Below are positions 1 to 5,316 of a stretch of DNA of 6,720 nt, one piece after another. A program made the position numbers and the translations under genes. The notes below the pieces were generated by a model. It searched no databases. It was not told the origin of the DNA and saw only the letters and a list, made by a program, of their open reading frames with translations. Position 1 is the first letter of the stretch. Every line of letters starts with the position of its first letter. The stretch lies in contig CAKUND010000104.1 in NCBI GenBank assembly GCA_934668295.1, forward strand, positions 1-6,720, read 5' to 3'. Source of the stretch: an uncultured Oscillospiraceae bacterium (GTDB lineage Bacteria; Bacillota; Clostridia; Oscillospirales; Oscillospiraceae).

Positions 1-95
1 GCCGCGCTGCTCTGCAATCCGAAGGATAAATCCTGAAAAAGCGGACAAGCTATCCCTGCGGCTGCGCCGCAATTCATACTTTCAGGAGGCTCATC
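1..95 (+). other. Leader of the 28-aa ORF, possible 3' end of an upstream gene
   Basis: No complete gene is visible here. Two frames enter from the left edge and stop early: one reads ALLCNPKDKS and ends at TGA 34-36, the other reads RAALQSEG and ends at TAA 27-29. Either could be the C-terminus of an upstream protein, and the window cannot decide. An 8-nt segment at 31-38 (TCCTGAAA) is the exact reverse complement of 80-87 (TTTCAGGA), which covers the first part of the AGGAGG Shine-Dalgarno. A small GC hairpin (GCGGC/GCCGC, 58-70) lies between the two arms. This could be a structured leader. I see no promoter at a sensible distance from the ORF. Confidence 0.3.
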
Positions 96-182
96 ATGAG
101 CAAGCAGAACAAAACGAACAAGACCGAATCGCAGAACACCTCGAACCAGACGCAGAATCAGGATTCGAAGAACTGCAAGTAA
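96..182 (+). CDS. Small polar Asn/Gln/Lys-rich peptide (28 aa), function unknown
   Basis: ATG at 96 opens a 28-codon frame closed by TAA at 180-182. AGGAGG at 84-89 sits 6 nt upstream, an ideal ribosome binding site, and a strong terminator hairpin begins 2 nt after the stop. The peptide starts MSKQNKTNKTESQ and ends QDSKNCK. About two thirds of its residues are Asn, Gln, Ser or Thr, with five Lys, one Glu, one Asp and a single Cys second from the end. It has no hydrophobic stretch, so no signal peptide or membrane segment, and it is probably disordered in solution. I do not recognise a named family. Small spore-associated or nucleic-acid-binding peptides are possible analogues, but nothing in the sequence proves this. 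The gene call rests on the SD, the clean start-stop frame and the terminator. Confidence 0.65.
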   Translation: MSKQNKTNKTESQNTSNQTQNQDSKNCK

Positions 183-184
183 CC

Positions 185-224
185 AAAACGGGAGAACGCC
201 ATGTGTATGGTGTTCTCCCGTTTT
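185..224 (+). terminator. Strong intrinsic terminator after the 28-aa ORF
   Basis: Bases 185-202 pair with 207-224 to form an 18-bp stem (AAAACGGGAGAAC... with ...GTTCTCCCGTTTT). It contains one G-U pair and closes on a four-base GTGT loop. The 3' arm ends in TTTT followed by G, so the U-tract is short, but the A-run of the 5' arm extends the helix into it. The hairpin starts two bases after the ORF stop, which marks the small gene as the end of a transcript. Confidence 0.8.
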
Positions 225-244
225 GTATGTTGGATGTGCGCAGA

Positions 245-288
245 CCTCCCCTCAGAGAATCGAACAGAGTCGGCAGGGGAGGCTTTTT
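245..288 (+). terminator. Second terminator-like hairpin
   Basis: CCTCCCCT at 245-252 pairs with AGGGGAGG at 275-282 in an 8-bp stem. A 22-nt loop separates the arms, and C plus TTTTT (284-288) follows. It lies about 20 nt beyond the first terminator and upstream of the next promoter, so it may act as a back-up terminator insulating the HD-mnmA-rrf2 operon. The loop is long for a classical terminator. It could also be a degenerate copy of a dispersed GGGGAGG-type hairpin repeat, which cannot be tested from one copy. Confidence 0.5.
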
Positions 289-319
289 GCGTTTCACAGC
301 ATGTGCTGAATACTTTCCC

Positions 320-348
320 TGTACACCGCTTCCGATCTGTGCTATAAT
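320..348 (+). promoter_or_regulatory. Sigma-A-type extended -10 promoter for the HD-mnmA-rrf2 operon
   Basis: A perfect TATAAT (343-348) is preceded by the extended -10 TG at 340-341. The -35 candidate is TGTACA at 320-325, four of six consensus bases, with a 17-bp spacer. Transcription would start near 355, leaving a leader of about 28 nt. The -10 box lies within the 8-bp palindrome ATAATTAT and its flank (344-351), which could be part of an operator, but no known Rrf2-family box is recognisable. Confidence 0.8.
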
Positions 349-369
349 TATCAAATAAACCGGACGATC

Positions 370-375
370 AGGAGG
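370..375 (+). promoter_or_regulatory. Ribosome binding site of the HD-domain gene
   Basis: AGGAGG at 370-375 is a full SD match lying 7 nt before ATG 383. It fixes the start of the HD-domain gene. Confidence 0.85.
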
Positions 376-382
376 CAGAACT

Positions 383-946
383 ATGATTCCGACCAGAGAG
401 CAGGCATGGGACCTGCTGTGTGAATATAACGAGGGTGAATTCCACCGCCTGCATGCGCGTATCGTGGGCGATGTGATGCGGTATTTTGCCGTCCAGCTCG
501 GGTATGCCGACGAGGCGGATTTCTGGCAGACCGTCGGTATCCTGCACGATCTGGATTTTGAGCAGTATCCCGACCAGCACTGCATGAAGGAAGCGCAGCT
601 CCTGCGTGAGCGGGGCGTGGACGAGCGCCTTGTCCACGCGGTCGTCAGCCACGGCCACCTGCTCACTGTCGACGTGCAGCCGGAGCACCAGATGGAAAAG
701 GTGCTCTATGCCACGGACGAGTTGACCGGCCTCATCGGCGCGGTCGTGCGCATGCTGCCGAGCAAGAGCGTGCAGGAGCTGCAGCTCAAGTCGCTCAAAA
801 AGAAGTTCAAGGACAAAAAATTTGCTGCCGGCTGCTCGCGCGAGGTCATTGAACGCGGCGCGGACATGCTCGGCTGGAGCCTTGACGAGCTGATGGAGCG
901 CACGATCGCCGCCATGCAGGCGTCCCCGGCTGCCAATGGAAACTGA
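383..946 (+). CDS. HD-domain (metal-dependent phosphohydrolase superfamily) protein
   Basis: The 187-aa soluble protein shows the HD-superfamily signature. His24 lies in the first helix (RLHARIVG), the HD doublet His55-Asp56 in GILHDLDFEQYP, His90 and His92 in VVSHGHLL, and Asp112 in YATDELTGLIG. In the family these residues bind one or two divalent metals that hydrolyse phosphoester bonds. It is a compact stand-alone HD domain with a Lys-rich stretch near 135-146, where an extended helix is likely. The substrate cannot be read from the sequence; nucleotides, cyclic dinucleotides and nucleic acid are all known HD substrates. The start is fixed by AGGAGG 7 nt upstream and a strong promoter. 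It is the first gene of an operon, and its last 11 nt overlap mnmA, suggesting coupled translation. The family call is firm; the reaction is unknown. Confidence 0.88.
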   Translation: MIPTREQAWDLLCEYNEGEFHRLHARIVGDVMRYFAVQLGYADEADFWQTVGILHDLDFEQYPDQHCMKEAQLLRERGVDERLVHAVVSHGHLLTVDVQPEHQMEKVLYATDELTGLIGAVVRMLPSKSVQELQLKSLKKKFKDKKFAAGCSREVIERGADMLGWSLDELMERTIAAMQASPAANGN

Positions 947-2024
947 AAAGGTACTGGTCGCCATGTCCGGCGGCGTGGATTCCTCCGTCGCGGCCAAGCT
1001 GCTGACGGACGCGGGCTTTTCGTGCATCGGCTGCACGATGAAGCTCTATGACAACGAGGACGCGGGCATTCCGAAGGCAAATACCTGCTGCTCGCTCGAC
1101 GATGTCGAGGACGCGCGCAGCGTCGCCTACCGCCTCGGCATGCCGTATTACGTCTTTAACCTGAAGGACAAATTTGCCGAATGCGTCATCGACCGCTTTG
1201 TAAGCGCCTATGAGCACGGCATTACCCCGAATCCCTGCATCGACTGCAACCGCTATCTGAAATTCGACAAGCTGTTTGAGCGCGCCGACATCATGGGCTG
1301 CCGCTATATCGCCACCGGCCACTATGCCCGCATCGAGCGGGAAGGGGAGAAGTACGTGCTCAAAAAGGCTCTGGACGAGACGAAGGATCAGAGCTACGTG
1401 CTCTACGATCTGACGCAGGAAACGCTTGCGCGGGTCAAATTCCCGCTCGGTACCCTGCGCAAGACCGAGGCGCGCGAGCTTGCCGCCGAAGCCGGTCTCA
1501 TCAACGCCCGCAAGCACGACAGTCAGGACATCTGCTTCGTCCCGGACGGCGATTATGCCAAGGTCATCGAAAACCGCACGGGCAAAACGCCCGAGCCCGG
1601 CCCGTTCCTCGATCTGAACGGCAAGGTCGTCGGCACCCACCGCGGCATCATCCACTATACCGTTGGCCAGCGCCGGGGCCTGCGCATGCCGTCGGATGGG
1701 AAAATTTATGTCGTCAAAATTCTGCCGGAGCAGAACGCCGTCGTCGTCGGCCCGAACGAGGCGCTGTTTACAAGGGAATGCACCGTGCCCGGCATGCACT
1801 GGATCTCCGGCGAAGCGCCCGCGCTCCCGCTCCGGTGCAGCGCGAAAACGCGCTACCGCCAGCCGGAGCAGCCCTGCACGGTTTATCCGGCAGGGGAGGG
1901 CGGCATCCGGCTTGTCTTCGACGAACCGCTGCGCGCCATCACGCCCGGACAATCCGCTGTGCTCTATGACGGCGACACCGTCCTCGGCGGCGGCATCATT
2001 GCAAGGGAGGAATCTGTATGCTGA
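936..2024 (+). CDS. mnmA: tRNA-specific 2-thiouridylase MnmA
   Basis: The protein has 362 aa, against 368 in E. coli. It activates U34 of Lys, Glu and Gln tRNAs with ATP and inserts sulfur from a persulfide, giving s2U34, a step of mnm5s2U synthesis in the cytoplasm. The PP-loop ATPase motif SGGVDSS is at residues 11-17. Further family motifs are TPNPCIDCN (97-105), ATGHY (126-130), KDQSYVLY (150-157), SQDICF (196-201, catalytic Cys200), HYTVGQRRGL (240-249), KTRYRQ and C-terminal GGGII. Cys104 and Cys200 match the E. coli catalytic pair Cys102 and Cys199. Cys101 replaces the Asp before the first, giving a CxxC. The protein is Cys-rich (12 Cys, including Cys51-Cys52). ATG 936 is the only sensible start, because the PP-loop follows at once. 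It has no good SD and lies inside the end of the HD gene, so translation probably depends on reinitiation. The sulfur donor (a cysteine desulfurase) is not in the window. Confidence 0.97.
   Translation: METEKVLVAMSGGVDSSVAAKLLTDAGFSCIGCTMKLYDNEDAGIPKANTCCSLDDVEDARSVAYRLGMPYYVFNLKDKFAECVIDRFVSAYEHGITPNPCIDCNRYLKFDKLFERADIMGCRYIATGHYARIEREGEKYVLKKALDETKDQSYVLYDLTQETLARVKFPLGTLRKTEARELAAEAGLINARKHDSQDICFVPDGDYAKVIENRTGKTPEPGPFLDLNGKVVGTHRGIIHYTVGQRRGLRMPSDGKIYVVKILPEQNAVVVGPNEALFTRECTVPGMHWISGEAPALPLRCSAKTRYRQPEQPCTVYPAGEGGIRLVFDEPLRAITPGQSAVLYDGDTVLGGGIIAREESVC
2005..2010 (+). promoter_or_regulatory. Ribosome binding site of the Rrf2 gene inside mnmA
   Basis: GGGAGG at 2005-2010 lies 7 nt before ATG 2018. 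It is within the last codons of mnmA and supports this start. Confidence 0.75.
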
Positions 2025-2434
2025 TCTCATCCATGGGCCGCTACGCCGTCCTGATCCTGCTGGATCTGGCGGAGCATCGCGGCGACTTTATCACCGCGCG
2101 GCAGATCGCCGAGCGGCAGGAGCTGTCGCAGAAATATCTCGAGCGCATCCTGCGTACACTGGCGGCGCAGGGACTGGTCGAGGGCACGCACGGCAGAGGC
2201 GGCGGCTACCGCCTGTCGCGTGCGCCGTCCGATTATTCGCTCGGCGAGATCCTCCGCGCGGCAGACGGCTCGCTGTCCTGCCTCGGCGCAAATGCGCAGC
2301 TCACGCGCGGCGAGGCTGCCTCCGGCCTGTCCGCCGTCTGGAAGCGGCTCGACGAACAGATCGCCGCCTGCCTCGATTCTGTCCCCCTCTCCAGCCTGAC
2401 CTCCGCCGACGCGGCAGATGAATACGTGATCTGA
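2018..2434 (+). CDS. Rrf2-family winged-helix transcriptional regulator
   Basis: The 138-aa protein begins with the typical Rrf2 N-terminus (ISSMGRYAVLILLDLA). It has the recognition helix region LSQKYLERILRTL (36-48) and the wing GRGGGYRLS (59-67), which match IscR, NsrR and CymR. A dimerisation helix follows, ending in VWKRLDEQI. Rrf2 proteins bind DNA as dimers, and many sense iron, sulfur or redox state through an Fe-S cluster held by three Cys. Here only Cys88 is left in the ligand region (SCLGA); the positions of the second and third Cys carry other residues (LTRGEAASG), and Cys118 is in the helix. It may therefore sense without a cluster, as B. subtilis CymR does, or bind one in another way. 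It overlaps mnmA by 7 nt and ends the operon, so control of its own promoter and of tRNA thiolation is a fair inference. The family call is secure; targets and signal are unknown. Confidence 0.93.
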   Translation: MLISSMGRYAVLILLDLAEHRGDFITARQIAERQELSQKYLERILRTLAAQGLVEGTHGRGGGYRLSRAPSDYSLGEILRAADGSLSCLGANAQLTRGEAASGLSAVWKRLDEQIAACLDSVPLSSLTSADAADEYVI

Positions 2435-2442
2435 ATACCCAA

Positions 2443-2477
2443 CGGGCCTCCGCATTGCGCGGGGGCCCGCGGTTTTT
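2443..2477 (+). terminator. Intrinsic terminator of the HD-mnmA-rrf2 operon
   Basis: Bases 2443-2453 pair with 2459-2469 in an 11-bp GC-rich stem (CGGGCCTCCGC with GCGGGGGCCCG) containing one G-U pair. The loop has five bases. After CGG comes TTTTT at 2473-2477. It lies 8 nt after the Rrf2 stop and before the def promoter, so it separates the two operons. Confidence 0.85.
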
Positions 2478-2509
2478 CTGGTCAAGCGCGTTTTCACCGA
2501 TTTTTTGAC

Positions 2510-2538
2510 TTGTGAAGTGCGGGAAAGCGTGATAAAAT
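2510..2538 (+). promoter_or_regulatory. Extended -10 promoter of the def-fmt-rsmB-rlmN-prpC operon
   Basis: TAAAAT at 2533-2538 (five of six consensus) is preceded by TG at 2530-2531, an extended -10. At a 17-bp spacer lies TTGTGA (2510-2515, four of six). An overlapping TTGACT (2505-2510) is a better -35 match, but its 22-bp spacer is too long. Transcription would start near 2545, giving a leader of about 34 nt to def. The TTGTGAA of the -35 recurs inverted as TTCACAA at 2555-2561. Confidence 0.65.
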
Positions 2539-2560
2539 AAATCAAATTGGACCTTTCACA

Positions 2561-2567
2561 AAAGGAG
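2561..2567 (+). promoter_or_regulatory. Ribosome binding site of def, possibly in a hairpin
   Basis: AAAGGAG at 2561-2567 precedes ATG 2579 by 11 nt, a rather wide spacing. CCTTT at 2552-2556 can pair with AAAGG at 2561-2565 over a CACA loop, which would cover part of the SD. The stem has only 5 bp, so its effect may be small. Confidence 0.6.
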
Positions 2568-2578
2568 CAGAGAATACT

Positions 2579-3082
2579 ATGGCACTGAGAAAGATCGTGA
2601 CGGTGGGCGACCCCATTCTGACCAAGGTCTGCCGTCCCGTCACAAGGTTTGACCAGAAGCTTGCAATTCTGATCGAGGATATGATCGAGACGATGCACAA
2701 CGCGAACGGCGTGGGCCTCGCCGGGCCGCAGGTCGGCGTGATGCGCAGACTCTGCGTCGTCGATACCGGCGAGGAGGATGTCGAGCTCGTGAACCCCGAG
2801 GTCGTTGAGGTCAGCGAGGAAACGCAGACCGGCGTCGAGGGCTGTCTGAGCCTGCCCGGCAAGTACGGCATCGTCACCCGGCCCGAGCATGTCGTCGTCC
2901 GCGCGCAGGACCGCAACGGCGACTGGTACGAATACGAAGGCGACGATATCGTCGCCCGCTGCTTCCTGCATGAGATCGACCATCTTGACGGCCATATGTA
3001 CACCGAGATCGCCGAAAGGATGCTCACGCCCGAGGAGCTGGAGGAGCTGACCCGGCAGGAGGAGCAGGAGGACGGCGAATGA
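2579..3082 (+). CDS. def: Peptide deformylase
   Basis: Def removes the formyl group from N-formylmethionine of nascent proteins at the ribosome exit, using a metal ion, usually Fe2+. All three family motifs are present: GVGLAGPQVG (residues 44-53; the usual GVGLAAPQ has Ala where this has Gly49), EGCLS (87-91, metal ligand Cys89) and HEIDH (131-135, ligands His131 and His135, catalytic Glu132). The length of 167 aa is normal. The C-terminus is acidic (EELEELTRQEEQEDGE), and its coding sequence also supplies the SD of fmt. It is the first gene of its operon, right after a promoter. In B. subtilis priA comes before def; here an operon end does. The stop overlaps the fmt start (ATGA), matching the functional pair: fmt adds the group that def removes. 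Confidence 0.97.
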   Translation: MALRKIVTVGDPILTKVCRPVTRFDQKLAILIEDMIETMHNANGVGLAGPQVGVMRRLCVVDTGEEDVELVNPEVVEVSEETQTGVEGCLSLPGKYGIVTRPEHVVVRAQDRNGDWYEYEGDDIVARCFLHEIDHLDGHMYTEIAERMLTPEELEELTRQEEQEDGE

Positions 3083-3999
3083 GACTCGTCTTTATGGGCA
3101 CGCCTGAGTTTGCAAGAGCGTGCCTTGAAAAACTGTATACGGACGGCTTTGACATTGCCGCTGTCTATACCAAGATCGATACGCCGAAAAACCGCGGCAT
3201 GAAGCTCATCCCGTCGCCTGTCAAGGAATACGCCCTGTCCGTGGGGCTGCCGGTCTATCAGCCGCAGTCCTTCCGGGACGAGGAGACGGTACAGCAGCTG
3301 CGGGAGCTGAAGCCCGACCTGCTGGTTGTCGTCGCCTACGGCAAAATTCTGCCGCAGGCGGTCCTGGACATCCCGAGATACGGCGCGATCAACATGCACG
3401 GCAGCATTCTGCCGCAGCTTCGCGGCTCCGCGCCCGTGCAGCGCTCCATCCTGAACCACTGCGATGAGGCCGGCGTCACCGCCATGTACCTCTCTGCCGG
3501 CATGGACGAGGGCGATATCATCGAGATCCGCAAAACAGCCATCCAGCCGCTGGAGACCTCCGAGGAGCTGATGGCGCGCCTCGCGTGCCTCGCCGCGCCC
3601 CTCTGCGCCGATACCGTCCGCTCGATCGAGGCCGGAACGGCCGTGCGTATCCCGCAGGACAGCGCCCGCGCGACCTACGCACCCATGCTGTCAAAAGAGG
3701 AAAGCCCCATCGACTGGAGCCAGCCCGCGAGATTTATTGTTGATCATGTGCGCGGTCTTGTGCCCTGGCCTGTCGCCACGGCGGAGCTCGGCGGCACGGA
3801 ATTTAAAATTTACCGCGTGGAATATTCCGACCAGAAGACAGACAAAGCGCCCGGTTCTCTCGTCGCGCTGACGAAAAAGGGCCTGCTCGTCGCCTGTCAG
3901 GGCGGCGATACCGTCCTTGTCCGCGAACTGCAGGCCAAGGGCGGCAAGCGTATGCCCGCCCCCGATTATTTCCGGGGACATCCGATCACCATCGAATAA
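3079..3999 (+). CDS. fmt: Methionyl-tRNA formyltransferase
   Basis: Fmt formylates the amino group of Met-tRNA(fMet) from 10-formyltetrahydrofolate, allowing initiation. The 306-aa length is normal. The N-terminus MRLVFMGTPEFA is typical. The catalytic triad is Asn105, His107 and Asp143, in INMHGSILPQLRGSAPVQ and GMDEGDI, equal to E. coli Asn106, His108 and Asp144. The C-terminal tRNA-binding domain runs from about 205 to 306, with the PWPVA segment at its start. The tRNA-binding loop usually written TQPDRPAGRG reads TKIDTPKNRG here (31-40), a divergent but basic version. AGGAGG at 3066-3071 lies 7 nt upstream, inside def, and the start codon shares ATGA with the def stop, so the two are translationally coupled. 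The zinc metallopeptidase gene that I recall lying between fmt and rsmB in many clostridia is absent; rsmB follows after 9 nt. Confidence 0.97.
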   Translation: MRLVFMGTPEFARACLEKLYTDGFDIAAVYTKIDTPKNRGMKLIPSPVKEYALSVGLPVYQPQSFRDEETVQQLRELKPDLLVVVAYGKILPQAVLDIPRYGAINMHGSILPQLRGSAPVQRSILNHCDEAGVTAMYLSAGMDEGDIIEIRKTAIQPLETSEELMARLACLAAPLCADTVRSIEAGTAVRIPQDSARATYAPMLSKEESPIDWSQPARFIVDHVRGLVPWPVATAELGGTEFKIYRVEYSDQKTDKAPGSLVALTKKGLLVACQGGDTVLVRELQAKGGKRMPAPDYFRGHPITIE

Positions 4000-4008
4000 G
4001 AGGTAGCT

Positions 4009-5316
4009 ATGAACGCAAGAACGACTGCGCTGTCCGCGCTGATCGCCATGCGGCGGCAGAATGCCTGGGCCGACGGCGCGCTGAAGGACAATACGGCCCG
4101 CGCCCGGCTCGACCGCCGCGACGCGGCGCTGGCCGCAAGACTGCTGTACGGCGTGGTGCAGAACCGTATGCTGCTGGACTTTTATCTTGCGCAGGCCGTA
4201 GCCTCTCCGCTGACGAAATTACAGCCGGTCGTGCTTGATATCCTGCGCCTCGGCGCGTATCAGATCCTGTTTTTAGACAAGATCCCCGTCTCCGCCGCTG
4301 TGAACGAGGCGGTCGAGCAGACGAAGACCTATGCAAACAAACGCGCCGCCGGTCTGGTCAACGGCTCGCTGCGCACCCTTGCCCGCAGAAAGGGCGAGCT
4401 GGAGCAGCCGCGTGATCTGGCCGTAAAATATTCTCATCCCCAGCCGCTTGTCGACTGCCTGCGCGCGTCTATGGACGAGGAAACGCTCGAGGCGTTCCTT
4501 GCCGCCGATAACGACATTCCGAAGACCGCGATGCAGGTCAACCCTCTGAAAGACTCCCCGGAACAGGTGACTGCCGCGCTGGACGAAGCGGGGATCGCCT
4601 ATGAGCCGCACCCGTGGCTTCCCGGCTGCTTCCTTGTCTCCGGGACGGGAAATCTTGAGACGCTGCCGCTGTTTCAGTCCGGTGCGGTCTATGTGCAGGA
4701 CGCCGCCGCGAAGCTGTCCGTACTGGCCTCCGGCGCGGTGCCGGGCATGCACGTGCTCGACTGCTGCGCGGCCCCCGGCGGCAAGAGCTTCGCCGCCGCC
4801 ATGCAGATGGAAAACACGGGCAGCATCCTGTCCTGCGATCTGCACGCGCATAAAATTTCTTTGATCGAAAAAAATGCCGACCGGCTCGGCATTTCCATTA
4901 TAAAAGCCGAGCAGCGCAGCGCGGCGGAATTTGATCCCGCGCTCGAAGCGCAGTTTGACCTTGTGATCGCCGACGTGCCGTGCTCCGGCCTCGGCGTCAT
5001 CCGCAAAAAGCCGGACATCCGCTATAAGCCGCTGGACGCCATCGAGCGCCTGCCCGACGTGCAGCGCGCTATTCTGGAAACCGTCAGCCGCTATGTCAGG
5101 CCCGGCGGCGCGCTTCTTTACAGCACCTGCACCGTCCGAAAAGAGGAAAACGAGGATGTTGTTTTGCCGTTCTTGCAGGCGCACCCGGCGTTTTCGCTGG
5201 AACCGTTTCCGGTTCCGGCCGGACTGGATCTTCCCAACGAGGGCTATGTGACGCTTCTGCCGCATAAGCACGCGGCGGACGGCTTTTTCATCTGTAAGCT
5301 GAGGAAACACGCATGA
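4009..5316 (+). CDS. rsmB: 16S rRNA (cytosine-967-C5)-methyltransferase RsmB
   Basis: RsmB places m5C at position 967 (E. coli numbering) of 16S rRNA using S-adenosylmethionine. The 435-aa length fits the family. Residues 1 to about 130 form the NusB-like RNA-binding domain (RTTALSALIAM, LLYGVVQN, LDILRLGAYQILFL, NEAVEQTK, GLVNGSLRTLAR). A linker domain follows. The Rossmann methyltransferase domain has the SAM motif VLDCCAAPGGKS (249-260), acidic Asp277 (CDLH), the PCSG motif with Cys325, and the catalytic-nucleophile motif YSTC with Cys374. In this family the second Cys attacks C6 of the base and the first aids release. The C-terminal DGFFICKL is also typical. AGAGGT just before ATG 4009 serves as the SD. 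It lies between fmt and rlmN, as in B. subtilis. Confidence 0.96.
   Translation: MNARTTALSALIAMRRQNAWADGALKDNTARARLDRRDAALAARLLYGVVQNRMLLDFYLAQAVASPLTKLQPVVLDILRLGAYQILFLDKIPVSAAVNEAVEQTKTYANKRAAGLVNGSLRTLARRKGELEQPRDLAVKYSHPQPLVDCLRASMDEETLEAFLAADNDIPKTAMQVNPLKDSPEQVTAALDEAGIAYEPHPWLPGCFLVSGTGNLETLPLFQSGAVYVQDAAAKLSVLASGAVPGMHVLDCCAAPGGKSFAAAMQMENTGSILSCDLHAHKISLIEKNADRLGISIIKAEQRSAAEFDPALEAQFDLVIADVPCSGLGVIRKKPDIRYKPLDAIERLPDVQRAILETVSRYVRPGGALLYSTCTVRKEENEDVVLPFLQAHPAFSLEPFPVPAGLDLPNEGYVTLLPHKHAADGFFICKLRKHA

Noticed and set aside
152..166. 15-base identity between the small ORF and the phosphatase gene (6400-6414)
   Set aside because: Both encode QNQDS. In the phosphatase this belongs to the conserved RxxNQD motif, so shared codons by chance explain the match better than a duplication.
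253..274. TCGAAC in the hairpin loop, reminiscent of a tRNA T-loop
   Set aside because: No acceptor, D or anticodon arms surround it, so it is not a tRNA. I found no tRNA, rRNA, CRISPR array or insertion sequence in the window.
2..358. Open + strand frame spanning the left edge to about 358
   Set aside because: It runs through the 28-aa ORF, both hairpins and the promoter and has no SD of its own. Its composition follows from the repeated CAG/GAA bases of the small ORF in another frame.
94..666. 190-aa minus-strand open frame across the left intergenic region
   Set aside because: It crosses two hairpins, the operon promoter and the start of the HD gene, and its Ser/Arg/Cys-rich translation looks like noise.
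846..2030. 394-aa minus-strand open frame opposite mnmA
   Set aside because: It lies fully opposite a gene with clear catalytic motifs. Long antisense frames are common in GC-rich coding DNA, and I recognise no domain in its translation.
3339..3417. Near-identical 20-base segments exactly 60 nt apart in fmt (18 of 20 matches)
   Set aside because: They encode YGKILPQ and HGSILPQ, both parts of normally conserved Fmt motifs. Similar residues and codon preference account for the likeness.
4273..5310. 345-aa minus-strand open frame opposite rsmB
   Set aside because: It is a shadow of rsmB, with no recognised motif and an Arg/Gly/Val-rich composition typical of antisense frames.
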